Shown here: piece by piece, positions 1-11,834 of the stretch
Layout of the letters: each line of letters starts with the position of its first letter
Position numbering within the stretch: the first letter of the stretch is position 1
NCBI GenBank assembly: GCA_037039685.1
Contig: JAWNGF010000001.1
Span: forward strand, 4,836,001 to 4,900,000
Source of the DNA: Ceratobasidium sp. AG-K
Taxonomy: Eukaryota > Basidiomycota > Agaricomycetes > Cantharellales > Ceratobasidiaceae
DNA length: 64,000 bases
Direction: 5' to 3'
The notes under the pieces: model-generated
What the model saw: the letters and a program-made list of their open reading frames with translations, nothing else
Database searches by the model: none
Told to the model about the DNA's origin: nothing
Position numbers and translations under genes: made by a program

Positions 1-1612
1 TAATCATAGCTGCCGAGCTGCTACGACGTGCCAATGAGCTGGTCAAGATGAAAATTCACCCGACGACTGTGATCACCGGATACAGGCTTGCGTGTCGCGA
101 AGGATGCAAGTTTATGATGGATCAACTGAGTGTCAAGGTCGACTCGCTCGGTCGGGATGCGCTTGTCAATGCGGCCAAGACCTCAATGTCTAGCAAGATT
201 ATTGGCAGGTAAGCCACTCTGTCGCTTTGGTCTGGGCAATACTCAAAGCACCAAAAGCGACGATGACTTGTTCGCACCAATGGCTGTCGACGCTATGCTC
301 GCGGTCAAGACCACCAACCCTCGAGGGGAGGTCAAGTACCCCGTCAAGGCCGTCAATGTCCTCAAGGCACACGGAAAGAGCGCGCGCGAGTCGCTCCTGA
401 TCAAGGGCTACGCACTAAACTGCACTGTCGCCAGTCAAGGTGGGTAGCCACATATAATGATTCTGGAATATTCTGACTGGAAGGTAGCCATGAAAACGCG
501 CATCACCAATGCCAAGATCGCGTGTCTGGACATTAACCTGCAAAAGCAGCGTATGCAGCTCGGAATTCAGATTCTCGTTGATAACCCAGAGCAGCTCGAG
601 GATATCCGCAGGAGGTACGCGTCACTTGCACATCCATCGCTCCCGTACTGAAAGCTCCTCCAGAGAGTCTGAAATTACACTCGAGCGCGTCCGCAAAATC
701 CTGGCCTCGGGCGCCAACGTTATTCTCACGACCAAAGGTATCGATGACCTCTGCCTCAAGGAATTCGTTGAGGCCGGCGCAATGGCTGTCCGACGATGCA
801 AGAAGGAGGACCTCAAGCGCATTGCCAAAGCGACCGGCGCGACCTTCGTTTCGAGTCTCGCGAACCTCGAAGGTGAAGAGACATTTGAAACGAGCTACCT
901 CGGATACGCGGACGAGGTCGTCCAGGAGCGCATCTCGGACGATGAGCTCATCTTGGTGCGTGGTACCAAGGTCGTCAGTTCTTCGTCAATCATCTTGCGT
1001 GGCGCCAATGATTATATGCTGGACGAAATGGAGCGCGCGATGCATGATACGTTGTCGATCATCAAGCGAACGCTGGAAAGCGGTCTAGTCGTGCCTGGTG
1101 GCGGAGCGGTCGAGACTGCGCTAAACATTTACCTCGAGAACTTTGCTACAACCCTGGTGAGCACCCTCGGCCTGCAACTAAACTCACGCTAACAAGGAAA
1201 TAGGGCTCTCGCGAACAACTCGCCATTGCCGAGTTTGCGGCCGCATTGCTGATAATTCCCAAGACCCTCGCCGTGAACGCGGCCAAGGACTCGACCGACC
1301 TGACCGCCAAGCTCCGCGCATACCACCACGCGGGTCAAAACGCACCTGCCGGAGACCCCAAGCGCCAGCTGATGCGGTACGGGTTGGACCTCCTCAACGG
1401 CGAAGTCCGGGACAATATGAGCGCGGGTGTGCTCGAGCCTACGGTTAGCAAGGTTCGTAGCTTAAAGTCGGCGTTCGAGGCAGCCGTCTCGCTCCTGAGA
1501 ATCGATGACGCGATTCACTGTGCACCTGGTAAGCTCCATAGGATGCAGTGGACCCAATCTAACTTTTATTTCAGAGGCCAAGGGTGGCGAGGACGACGGG
1601 CACGGTCACTAG
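1..1612 (+). CDS. TCP1: T-complex protein 1 subunit alpha (CCT1), 5'-truncated by window edge
   Basis: Alpha subunit of the cytosolic CCT/TRiC chaperonin, which folds actin, tubulin and other clients using ATP. The window opens inside an exon reading [15 protein letters not shown]. Further exons follow with short introns after 207, 440, 614, 1155 and 1529. Alpha-type landmarks are the [16 protein letters not shown] junction, [39 protein letters not shown], the VVPGGGAVE motif and [12 protein letters not shown] in the C-terminal equatorial domain. The last small exon (1575-1612) encodes a short [13 protein letters not shown] tail. The N-terminal part with the GDGTT nucleotide-binding motif lies upstream of the window. 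Its 3' end converges with the PP2A gene. Assignment to alpha rather than another CCT subunit rests on these motifs and is firm. Confidence 0.95.
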
Positions 1613-2053
1613 ACTCAAAAGCTGTAGTCTATGAAAATCTACCTGTAATCACACTATATTGTCTTGCTCAGTCGTGTCTTTATCAAAAAGGGTATAATGA
1701 CCAGTTGGCTTACTATCAACAAGCAAGAAACAAGCATACGTCCGGGATGTATGTATATGTACCAATGCGAGGTAGAGCAACAACAGGAGGAATGCCAAAT
1801 CTCATGTAAACTGAGGGTCCAATCTCGCAGACTGAAAACACCAGGCTTGAGAATGACGAAAAGGTGTAAAGGGATCAGGCTGTTCCGGACAGGCTACACA
1901 TTCAAGAGTAGAAGCACAAACAGGTCAGGTACTAAACGATTGGGCACAGAATGGAACCAAGGCGGGATTGAATTTCGTTCGGGGTTCGTGAGAGCATAAG
2001 AGGAAGCACAACTACAACAGATCAGTGGAGAACGAGCGTTGGGACCGATGCGA
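1613..2053. other. convergent intergenic region
   Basis: About 440 bases between the stop of the chaperonin gene and the stop of the PP2A gene on the other strand. It should hold the 3' UTRs of both. No gene, repeat or RNA was recognised. Confidence 0.6.
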
Positions 2054-4354
2054 TTATCTATGGCTGGGGACCCTGTCGTCCAGACTCTGGTGGGCCTGTA
2101 GGTCGCGCATGACCGTTGCGTCCACTGGAAGCAATGTCAGACGTGAGTTTTGATTGGTTGTGGCAACTTACTTGGCAGGACGCTCTTTCTCCGCACGTGC
2201 GGTCCTCCAGTGGTGGCCGAAGGCGAGAGCGGCACTTCAGCAGGCCTCTGTGCAGCCTATTCTATTATTAGACTTGTCCCATTGTGACCAACGGTGGCTC
2301 ACCTCTAGGCCAGGATCCGCTTGGGGCGTCCTCTCGACTCCGTTCGCGCCCAAACTCAAACTAACGTCACCCGCAACCGCATCGAGTTCTGCTTCCATGG
2401 CCGCAGCGCTCAGATCGACAGTCGGGTCTCCAAAATCGAGATCGTCCAAGTCGGGCGGAGGGCTTGGGTATGTAAGCTTTTGCAGCCGTGTAGGGAGCTG
2501 ATGGTGCGGCGCATTGTACGCGGCGCGTTTGAGCAAGTGACCCCAGTTTTCGTAGTGGTCCACCGCCTTTTGTTGCTCTCTATAGGGGTGTTAGATGGAA
2601 GCGGATGGGAAGAAATTGGACTTGCATTTGTCGGTCGTGTTTAAAGTTTTGGACGCATTGCTCAAATAGTTCTGGGTTGATTTCCATGAACAACTTGAGC
2701 GCGTTGTACACCATTCCGTGTATAGTTCTAAACAAGAGTGAACAACCAGCCATCACGAAACCACTTGACGTACCGATTCCAGTGGGTCTTGGAGTTTTGG
2801 TACAGCGCGGGGAACACGAGGGGCAAGATCACAGCAATGTTATCGCCCATGAGATTGACGATATACTCATTGTTCCAATAGTACAAGGCGCGTTCGGCGA
2901 CCTGGAAGTGCTGGCTATTGACACACCGCGCGAGCTGGCGGAAGAGCGGTTCCTGGATCTTGACAAACTCGCCGGGGTCGATGACGTCGAGAACCTCTTC
3001 GACCTCGTTAAGGAACATGACCTCTTTCGGGCTGTTGACCTTGGGCCAGTAGCGGAGCAGGCCACGAAGGACTTCTTCCGTGAGCCCCGAGTCTTTTTCG
3101 AGGAACTGGACGACGCAGTACGCGAGCTGGGGGTGGTACAGCGACAGAGACTTGACCTTGTGCAGCGGAATGAGCACACGGGTGAGGAACATCTTGTGCT
3201 CTTCCTTGAGCGGGAGGGCAAATCCGTTGATGATGGATCCGAGAATCTCGAGCAGCTCTGCGATACCATTGTGGCGCTCTGTCTCGTAGATGAACTGGAA
3301 AAAGACATTGTTGATGGATCGGCGAATAAAGGCGCGCAGGTTGAGGAATTTGCCATAGATGCGATGCAGGGTGGTCTTGAGAAAGTCGCGCTCACGGGGA
3401 TCTTCGGAATCAAAGAGCTCGAGGAGCTGTAGGACAAAGCCCTGGTCAATGTAGCGCTTAGCGACGTTGGTGTTGAAGTCTGGGCTCTCGACAAAGCGCA
3501 GGAAGAACTCGTAGACGATCTGGAGGTGGGGCCAGGCCAGTTCGAGCACGGGCTCATCTTCTTCAGGGTCGAATGCGTCACCGGTGGGATTGACCTGGGG
3601 CGGAATGGTGCGGAAGAGGTTGTTGCCAAACATGCTGATGACCTCGGGGTAGATGACTTCGCTGATGACACCACGCTGGGTCGTGATGTACTCGAGCATC
3701 TCGTGGAGAGTTGCGGCCTTGACCTGCTTGCCCTTGAGCTCTGCGCTGGCATCGTTAAAGTCAAAGAGCGTGGAACACTGGCGCAGCTTGCGGACAAAGA
3801 GCTCGGGGCGCTCGTTGGGGCCGACTTCGACAAACGCGGGAAGCTTCTCAATCTCGATGCGCTCCGTGACGTGGAAGCGCGAGGAGCGCTGTTTGCGTGG
3901 CTTTCCAACCACGGGAATCGTGTCCTTGGGGGTCTGCTGACGAAGCCTGTTGATAGTGCCCGAGCGGGGCGGCGTTGCCTCGGGGAGATTGTCGCTGGCG
4001 TCTGCGCTGACGACGACGATGGGGGGCGCGGGGGCTGTGCGCTCCTGCGTGTGGCGTGTGGGTGCACGGTCCCTGTCGCGTTCCCTGTCGCGCTCACGCT
4101 CTCTGTCACGCGAGCCCGACGCGGCCACCGAGTTGAGCGACGCAACTGCCGACGGTGCCGTGGGTTTTGCCGGTGGCGGTGGCGGATTCAACGATGTCGT
4201 ACTCGATGCCGGCGTAGTCGACGGCGGTGTCGGCGGATTGGCTGCAGGCCGCGACTTGCTCGAGTCGCTCGAACTCTTGCGGTTGAGCTGCGGGGGGTCA
4301 GACCAGTCAAGGGCATATCGGCCCACTTACAATCGACTTTTTTAGACTCTTCAT
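2054..4354 (-). CDS. RTS1: Protein phosphatase 2A regulatory subunit B56 (B', Rts1/Par1-like)
   Basis: Regulatory B56 subunit that targets PP2A to substrates in stress, septin and centromere control. A variable N-terminus rich in Ser/Pro/Arg is followed by the conserved HEAT-like B56 core ([32 protein letters not shown]; then [47 protein letters not shown]). Start chosen at 4354: a tiny first exon encodes MKSLKKSI and splices over about 50 nt in phase 0 to LNRKSSS; an ATG at 4326 lies within that intron. At the 3' end an exon with [15 protein letters not shown] follows, and two more introns give a C-terminus with [16 protein letters not shown] and stop at 2054. Reading straight through would stop at 2237 and lose that conserved tail. 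Confidence 0.93.
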
Positions 4355-4684
4355 CGCTGCGATAATTGCAAGTGCAAATGAGATCCAGCCGTAACTAGTG
4401 CGATGTACGTGTGATTGCGTTCGATGAACCACTGGGAGTGGTATAGGGAACACGCAGCGGGGATGTCACGTGAGGATCCGCTGTTGGCCACGCGCCCGAC
4501 GTTCCAGGCGATTCAATGCACTGATGGACGGATTTCGCCACGAACACACAGTCAATGATCGCTCTCTCAACGCACGCGAAACCAATGCTGGCGGCTAGGA
4601 AACGCCCTATTTAAACCCGGCTATTTCCAGCAGTGGCAACGGCCAAATACACACGTGACTCGTTGTCGCCTGCTGCCCTCCACC
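4355..4684. promoter_or_regulatory. divergent promoter region with TATA-like box for the + gene
   Basis: About 330 bases separate the divergent starts of the B56 gene (-) and the collagen-tail gene (+). TATTTAAA lies at 4608-4615, about 70 bases before the + strand ATG at 4685. No clear TATA was seen for the minus gene. Confidence 0.4.
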
Positions 4685-6241
4685 ATGTCCGGTGAGTCTG
4701 CCCCCCAGTTGAGTGAGCGTTGCTGACATTGTGTAGCCATATACACCGTGTTTGCGTCGCCCAACCACCAACCCATACCGAACCACCTCCCGACCCTCAT
4801 TGTCACCCCACACGGTTAGTCTACTCGAGCGATACGTAACGCGCGCTCATATCTCCCTAGGCCAGCCTCAGAATGTGCTCTACTCGTACCTACACACCAA
4901 CTTTGTAAGTCCATCGATTGGAGAATGAGCTAGTCTGACCTGTAGTAGAACGCAGAAAACTATCTCCTAACCCCATCTCCCCAAGGCGATTTGTGTGTCG
5001 CCAAGCTCTTTCCCCCCCTTACCCGCAATGCCCAAGGCAAAGCAACCGCGTCTGACCCAGGCCACGGAAGCGCCTCTCGCGTCGTGCGCTGTGAAGCATC
5101 GCGCTCGCTCAAGTGGACAATTACCAACACTGGTGTACTCTCACCCATCTACAAGCTCTCGCTGCCCTCTCCCGACTCGCCCGATCTCCCACTGTTCCAA
5201 ATTTCCAAACCCAACCCCAATGCAACATTCTGGAGCATGTTCTACTTTGCCTATGCAGGCCATCTCATTCCCCCCAAACGTATCGAATTTGGCAAGATCA
5301 TGAAGAACTCGGCTGCAGGCGCTGGAGGCGCCAACGCCGGTGGAACCCGAATCACCATTACCGGCAAGACCGCGGAGGAAAAGGCCGTTTGGCAGACGCT
5401 CGGCGAAGGCAACGAAGACTGCGTCGAGTGGGTCGTGCTCTGCGCTGCGCTCAACCTCCTCGAGTGAGTCGCCACGTTTCTTGGCTGGCTTGTCCCTACC
5501 TACCCATGCTTACATAACCTCCCCTATATTAGCGATGAGATTATCAAGGCTGCCGAAAAGTCGGGCAACCCGATGCAGACGGGTCCGCCACCTGGTCACG
5601 TCGCACCCCCAGCGCCTGGTCCTGGCCCTGGTGGAATGCCGCCGCGCCAAGCTCCCCGTCCCCCTGGTCCTCCTGGCCCCCCTGGCCCCAACGGCCCTCA
5701 ACGTGGTGGTCCTCCTCCAGGCCATCCAGGACCAAGTGGGATGCCCCCAGGACCAGGTGGAATGCATCCTGGGCCGGGTGGAATGCATCCTGGACCAGGT
5801 GGACTACCTCAGCGTCCAGGAATGCCTCCTCAGGGCGGAAGCATGCCTCACATGCGTCCACCTGGTCCTCCCGGTCCCCCAGGCCCTCCAGGACCAGGTC
5901 GCCCGCCATTCGACCCGCGCGATCCTCGAGCGCAACAATTCCCTGGCTCACCAGGCCCTGGGTACGGTCCTGGAGGCCCGGGAGGTCCCGGCGGTCCTCC
6001 ATTCGACCCGCGCGACCCGCGTGCACAACAGTTCCCGCCTGGCCATCCTGGGTTCGATCCTAGAGGCCCGCCTCCCGCTGGCTACGATCCTCGAGCGATG
6101 GGTCCTGGGTCGCCTGGCCCTGGTGGTCCGGGCCCAGTGTACGATCCCAGGGATCCTAGGTCTGGCTACATGAACCGTCCACCCCCAGGTCCCGGCCCCG
6201 GACCTGGCCAGGCACCTCCCCCACAACAGAGAAGGATGTAA
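4685..6241 (+). CDS. Conserved fungal protein with collagen-like Pro/Gly-rich tail
   Basis: Function not recognised. Exon 1 is only ATGTCCG (4685-4691); it splices to IYTVFASPNHQPIPNHLP. Further introns start near 4816 and 4904, and the fourth (about 5465-5531) joins LCAALNLLE to DEIIKAAEKSGN. The N-terminal half (about 200 residues) looks like a folded domain (WTITNTGVLSPIYKLSLPS; FWSMFYFAYAGHLIPPKRIE; VWQTLGEGNEDCVEWVVL). The C-terminal half is almost entirely Pro, Gly, Met, Arg and Gln. It contains GPGGMHP heptads and two copies of PPFDPRDPRAQQFP. No signal peptide or transmembrane segment is seen, so a cytoplasmic or nuclear scaffold or RNP role is possible but is inference. Splice sites of exons 2-3 are my choice among near alternatives. 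Confidence 0.8.
5600..6230 (+). repeat. collagen-like Pro/Gly-rich coding repeat
   Basis: Low-complexity coding DNA of GPG and PPG units within the preceding gene. A 21-base unit (GPGGMHP) is repeated around 5750-5815, and two near-identical copies of PPFDPRDPRAQQFP lie near 5910-5945 and 5997-6035. Confidence 0.8.
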
Positions 6242-7618
6242 GAAAAAAGTGCAACGAAAGCTGGTCTCGCGCAAATTTCTCTCTTTTATTTCTCTGGAAA
6301 ACGTTCGAACGAGTCGGTTCGTATACCCTTGGAGTTTTTGGAGTCTCTTTTTTGGGTCTTTGTTCAGAGTCATTTGACGATGGACTTGATTCTGTTTTGG
6401 TCAATTATTCCCTGAATAAAACCATCGCTGTCTCGAAACACTACATCCATTTATCCGTTCGTTGTGCATGCTGTTTGTTGTTGGTAGTTGGCGCTGTGAA
6501 ATATGACATGTTTGAACCACCCCATCGCGTTCTCCGGATATTTATGGAGTGAAACTGCATCATGAGTCAATCTTACAACATCATGTATGGATACCAATTA
6601 TAGCTCAAGGGTCGTCCTGGATTGGTTTCCATAGCATACGCGGGGTTGCTTTCAGGCGATATATGCCGTGTAGATGTATGAGGTTAAGGCGCCCATCCTT
6701 CGGATGAGAAATTAAGGGATCTAGCACCCGAAACAGATCGAACCAAATCCGAACGAGCGCGATGATTCACGAATTTGTTTTTGCTTCTAGCCATTTACAC
6801 ACGCATACAAACACCACAACCCAGCAGCATTACACAAGGGTAAGTCTGAGAAGGAACAGTATTCATAGGTGTGACTTGCACTTGGCTCCTGCTAGGGTGT
6901 CTATGCGCATGATCAGACCCAGCTTGCAGAACGCGAAGGCAAATAAACGATGGCATTCACGAGACGAATCCGTAACGTGCTACAAATAGGACCTGGGTGG
7001 GGGGATGAGCACACCACTCGTGAGGTTCATTGCAGGAGCGTAGGGTGGTGCAAGTTTAGGGGGACATTGCAGTCTGAGGGCATGGCGGTAGTGAGAAATA
7101 ACTGAGCGAGATGCTGAAGACTTCACCAGTCCAAGGAGTTTTGTAGCGAGGGATCGCTTCCCATGTAGATTGTGCGGATTGTTGCGTATGTGAAAGGTCC
7201 TCGGCCCGTTCAAGGGGGGTTGAGCCACAGTGTCCTCCGCGCTCATCATTATCTTGCGCTAGACCATAAGAGTAGGCGGCGGTATGAGCTTAGTGCAGCG
7301 AGCTTTTTGTTGGCTAGTCTCAAGCGGAGCATTACCACAGTTATGCGAGAATCCTTCATCAGGCCATCAATTACTGCGACTCGATGGACGCGACTATTGT
7401 CTCACATACCATAAAAGGGAAACGCTTGTCATTGTTATGTCATTGTTCATTTGCACCATAGAACGTTCACTAGGACCGATCTACAGCCTAAAGTTGTTGA
7501 AATCTACTGTGGATTTTACCAAGGCTTCCTATAGAACATGAGAAGTGAAAGCCACGACACAGTGGTCATAGTTCAGTTCTCTGGTACTACCGATACGATG
7601 AGATCCGGGTCATGGGGA
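6242..7618. other. gene-poor stretch, nothing recognised
   Basis: About 1.4 kb after the collagen-tail gene without a convincing coding exon, RNA gene or repeat. It includes the 3' UTR of that gene and a small hairpin with a TTCG loop (CATCC-TTCG-GATG, about 6693-6705), whose role is unknown. Confidence 0.4.
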
Positions 7619-8144
7619 TCATACCGGAGCACTATCCATTCCGTCACGTCTAGCTGAAACAAACGCTTGAGTTTTTGCGTGGCCGTGTCGTTCCAGGTCC
7701 GACTTCGGAGGGATGTACTCCTTGGCAAGACTCGCTTGTCGTGCAAACATAAGCCCGAATTCGGGACCGTCGACGCCTTCTCGCTGCGAGAAGGGAAGTC
7801 AGTACTTGTAGGACTCGTTGGGAAACGGTTGAGGGGCGCGATGAAAGGCTCACCTCTGGCTAAGGAACGAGATGGAGAGAAAAAAATGGCCAAGTCCCTT
7901 TTTTCTTAAGGCTACTGGGATTTCACTCTCTACCGAGCCCGTTCCTGGTCCGTGGTGATCTTTCAACCTCTTGGGGCGGTACTTTTCTATCCACTTCAGG
8001 CAGTTATCAAAGGACTACGGAGATAAATTAACAAGAGAGACTAATTTCACAATAAACGAATTGCAAGATAATAGCCAGCGATGGAGGGCATGACGAGGTG
8101 CAGAGTTCAGGTAAGCTAAAGGCCACGATAGATTTGCCAGACAT
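7619..8144 (-). CDS. possible small hypothetical protein (about 137 aa)
   Basis: Weak model, product not recognised. Three exons join in phase 0: MSGKSIVAFSLPELC (start 8144), an exon beginning SFDNCLKWIEKYRPKRL, and, after an intron of about 70 nt with a standard gtgag donor and cag acceptor, REGVDGPEFGLMFARQ to a stop at 7619. The first intron (about 46 nt, gtttat donor) is marginal. In the last exon a second frame is also open, reading LKRLFQLDVTEWIVLRYDP and running to 7573, so the reading frame is not settled. There is no signal peptide or membrane segment. Confidence 0.3.
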
Positions 8145-8312
8145 AGGAGCTACACTGCCACAAACGGTCCAAGTCACGTGGATGACACCAAGGCCCGATC
8201 CAACTTTTCCATCCTCCGCTCTAGCTCTTTAGCGCGCGTTGGACTCGCCTGACTCGTCGTCGCGTCACAACGGCTCGTCTTGCATCACACTTACGACCAA
8301 ACTACGACCCTC

Positions 8313-11300
8313 ATGAACGGCAGCTGGGCTCAACCGCGATTCGGTGCACACCCACCTAGCACACCCACCGAGTCGTTTAGCACGTTCGGCGAGCTCAATT
8401 ACCAGCAGCCTCCACCCAGAACGCATCGACAGCATCACCATCCCCATGTGCCTCCTCCAGCCCCGAGTATCCATCCCCCAGCACCTGCTCCTCCGTCAGC
8501 AACGACGCGCCTCGCCCAGCTCGCCAAACACAGCCTCGAACACGACCTCGCGCGTACGGCGGTATTCTACGCCGAGCGACTGCACTCGCTGACCCGCGGA
8601 TCACACGACGCGCGTCATCTGCTGTCCAAGGCCCTCCTGGCTGCTGACCAAGTCAATTCGGCCATGGGCGCCGTGGGAGGACCCGACATGTGCTGGGCGT
8701 GCTGTCAGTTGTATGCGAGGTGTGCCGAGAGATTGCGCAAGTACCGTGTGGCGAGGGAGATGATGGAGCGATGTTTACAGCTGGTTGCAGAGGGTAAGTG
8801 CAGCTCCTGACTTGAGACTTGCGTTAATCCTCGTAGGACACGTGCATGGCGTTGGGCCGCTCGAAGAGGCGACGATGCATTGTCAGGCTGGCCAGTATGC
8901 CATGAAGGGGAACCTGTATGACAAGGCGGTTGCCAGCTTGAAGGAGGCCTTGCGGCTCAATCCGTACTTGTGGGAAGCGTTTGAGATGCTGGGTGCACTA
9001 GGTGAGTATCTACATGTTAATCATGCCAGGGCTAATAGGTGTTAGGATCATTCCCCGATCCATCCGAGGTGTTTCCTTCAAAACGTCCGCGTGCTTCAGA
9101 GTCGTCTGCACCACAGCACATGGCACCCAGTGTGTCTGGCGTGGGATTCTTTACTCCTCCCGCGACTTCGGCGTCTGCCGCAGCTGCGGCAGCACGAGTA
9201 TTCGGTGGAGGTGGAGGTGGATTCAAGATTGAAGCCCAAAGAGACAACAGCTTGTGAGTAACACCTGACCAAACTCGGCGCGTATTGACGTGCGGCAGGA
9301 CCTCCAATGATTCTTCGATATATCCTGACAATTCAATGAATGCATATGGTGGAACAAGGTTAGAGGGACGGCCAGCTGTCAAGAGACAACGAGGCCGCCC
9401 TGGAACAGTTAGTGCGACCTCATTGGCCGAGATGGGCGAAAAGAAAAAGGTTGGCTCTACCAAGGTATGGTAACTTTGCTCTCGGAACATGTTCTATTTG
9501 TCTTGGGCAATCATACTCGGACTCACACCCCGTTTACTCATAGATTACGACACGCTCGACGAGTGAAAATACGGCTGCAGGAAATACAGTCGGCGCCGTT
9601 GCCCGACGGAGTACCAGACTATTGTCCGGACTCGGCAAAGGCATTCCTACCAAAGTAAGCTACATGTGGTACATCCATCTGGGACCCAACTGAGCCTCCC
9701 AAGATTGGAGCCACCCGCGACCGAAAACGATCGACAGCCAAACGGACCGGGTCGGACATGGAGGACGACCCGAATCCGACGGCGGGTTTACCTCCACCGC
9801 CGGTATCGCCGACACCCTCGTCTCCGGGACGAGCAGATACCGAGGCGGCCGACGCATACATTATGGATTTAGTACGGACGTTTGCGAGGGCAGTACAGGC
9901 GCTGGCGCAGTATCGGTCCACAGACGTCTTGGAGGAGCTCGAGTCACTGCCCGAGGAGCAAAAACGGTCAGCGAGTGTCATGGTATTGATTGGGAGAGCA
10001 GAGTATGAGAGGGCAGACTATATCAAAGTGAGTCGTTTGACAGGCGGTGGACTCGAGGTTGACTCGAAGCCAGGCCAAACGTGCATTCGAGCTAGCCCGC
10101 ACGCTGGACCCCCATCGAATCTGGGACATGGACATTTTCAGCACGCTCCTCTGGCATCTCCGCAATGACGTTGAACTCTCGTTCCTTGCACAAGAGTTGC
10201 TCGCGCTCGACCAGCGTGCACCTCAAGCCTGGATCGCGGTCGGCAATGCATTTTCGCTCCAGAAAGAGCACGAACAGGCATTGACGGCGTTCAAGCGGGC
10301 AGTTGCACTTGACCCCCATTGTGCGTATGCGTATACGTTGATCGGGCATGAGAGCGTAAGCGTCGAGGAGTTTGAAAAAGCCGTGAGCTCGTTCCAGAGT
10401 GCGTTGCGGGTCGATAGGAGACACTACAATGCTTGGTGAGTACTCGGCCGATCATTGAGTTTGGAAACGAGGATGGGCTTTGCGATGCTCGGTCCCGGCC
10501 CCAGTCCTGATCGAGGACTTGGATTGGCTGCGGTCATGTTGACCGTGTATCGGTGTTCCTCATATGGCCGAAGCGGCTGGACTGTGCTACGTGACTCGCC
10601 AGGTATAAGAGCTGAGCGAGTCACATTCGTGCTTGGAACGTTCTCCTGTGTTCGTTCTCCTGTGCTCGCTCTTCCCAGCACATTCGGGGGTGCACCCCGC
10701 ACTATCATCTCATCACCCACGTCGCGCACACATTGATTCTTGGTTGACTAAATCGTATTCACCAGGTATGGGCTTGGAACCGTATACCAAAAAACAAGCA
10801 AGTTGCGTCACGCCGAATATCATTTCGAACGGGCGGCGGAAATTAACCCGTGCAACGCGGTGTTGCAGTGTTGCCTTGGAATCGTAAGTGGCTGGAACGT
10901 TGACAAATATGGACATGGCCGAGCTTGTTTGTATAGGTGATTGAGAAACGGGGCGAACGCGAGGTCGCATTGCGGCGCTATGATCATGCGTGCCGGATAT
11001 CGCCCGAGAATTCCTTGGTGCGGTTCAATCGGGCGCGACTCCTTATGGTATTGGAACGATACGAGGTGAGCATAGAGTTGCGCGTTATCTGGTGCACGCC
11101 GTGTTATCTGCGCTGGGTTCCCACACGCGGCTGATGGACGTTTACGTCTGGGGTATTTGGCCGTATTGACTGACGGGCGTGTAGGAAGCGATCGAGGACC
11201 TGGTACGGCTCAAGGATATTGTGTCGGACGAGGCGAACGTGTGGTTCACGCTGGGCAAGGCGTACTGGGCGACCGGACGGCGGACGCTGGCGACTCAACA

Positions 11301-11421
11301 CCTGACGGTTGCGCAAGAACTTGACCCGAAGCTTGTAGGGGCTGTTCGGGAGCTGATGGAACGCGGGGGAGACGAGGAGGCAGATGTGGGGGACTCGACA
11401 ATGGACGAGAGCACGTCGTAG
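8313..11421 (+). CDS. CDC27: Anaphase-promoting complex subunit 3 (Cdc27/Nuc2), TPR protein
   Basis: TPR scaffold subunit of the APC/C ubiquitin ligase, which binds Cdc20/Cdh1 and drives mitotic exit. Start at 8313 (MNGSWAQPRF) begins a Pro/His-rich leader. The N-terminal TPR block follows (LEHDLARTAVFYAERLHSL, CQAGQYAMKGNLYDKAVASL), then a low-complexity linker with poly-Ala and poly-Gly and KRQRGRPG and KRSTAKR basic patches (about 9050-9800). The C-terminal TPR array spans roughly 10090-11330 (AWIAVGNAFSLQKEHEQALT, AYAYTLIGHE, HYNAW/YGLGTVYQKTSKLRHAEYHF, WFTLGKAYWATGRRTLA). The tail is acidic (GGDEEADVGDSTMDE). One intron, 10436-10765, is about 330 nt, far longer than the others. Assignment is firm from the YGLG and PHCAYAYTLIGHE motifs. 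Confidence 0.93.
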
Positions 11422-11834
11422 ATGGTGCAATGTTGAATAGTAATACGATGTAATTTGGCATGATTATTCCGCAATGGCTGGCGCCATGGTGCGAATTGGA
11501 TTGCGCGATAGACCCTGAGTACCGCGGAACGGCAGGGGCCGATACGAGTCAGAGCAGGACCCGGGACAGGGCGCATGGCGATAAAACAGAGCTAGTCTAA
11601 GCATCGCTCTGGAGCACCCCTTCCTGACTTGCCTGCGATGTCTGCCTAAATACCCCACAGACCTAGAGCGACCATACAATGGTGAAGAGAACATCAGCGC
11701 ACCGCATCATCCTCTTTGCCCCGTACCTCAACGCATACCGTATATCACCCACCATATAAGCAGAACCGCCCCAGTCGGTGAGTGACCTGCCGGTTGACCT
11801 GTGCATGGCTGACAGTGTTGCAGCTCAACCGACC
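11422..11834. promoter_or_regulatory. intergenic region with probable 5' UTR intron of downstream gene
   Basis: Between CDC27 and the acidic protein, same orientation. A good donor (gtgagtgac at 11778) and acceptor (ttgcag ending 11823) just before the ATG at 11835 suggest a 46-nt leader intron. CACCATATAAG near 11750 could be a TATA element. Confidence 0.4.

Noticed and set aside
2237..2340. Simple readthrough C-terminus of the PP2A B56 gene (ending [10 protein letters not shown])
   Set aside because: A gtgagc donor with a CTAAT branch and AG acceptor gives the better tail [16 protein letters not shown], typical of the family.
3526..4365. Long + strand open frames opposite the PP2A gene and similar antisense frames elsewhere
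   Set aside because: They mirror conserved minus-strand exons and show no domains; shadows of real genes.
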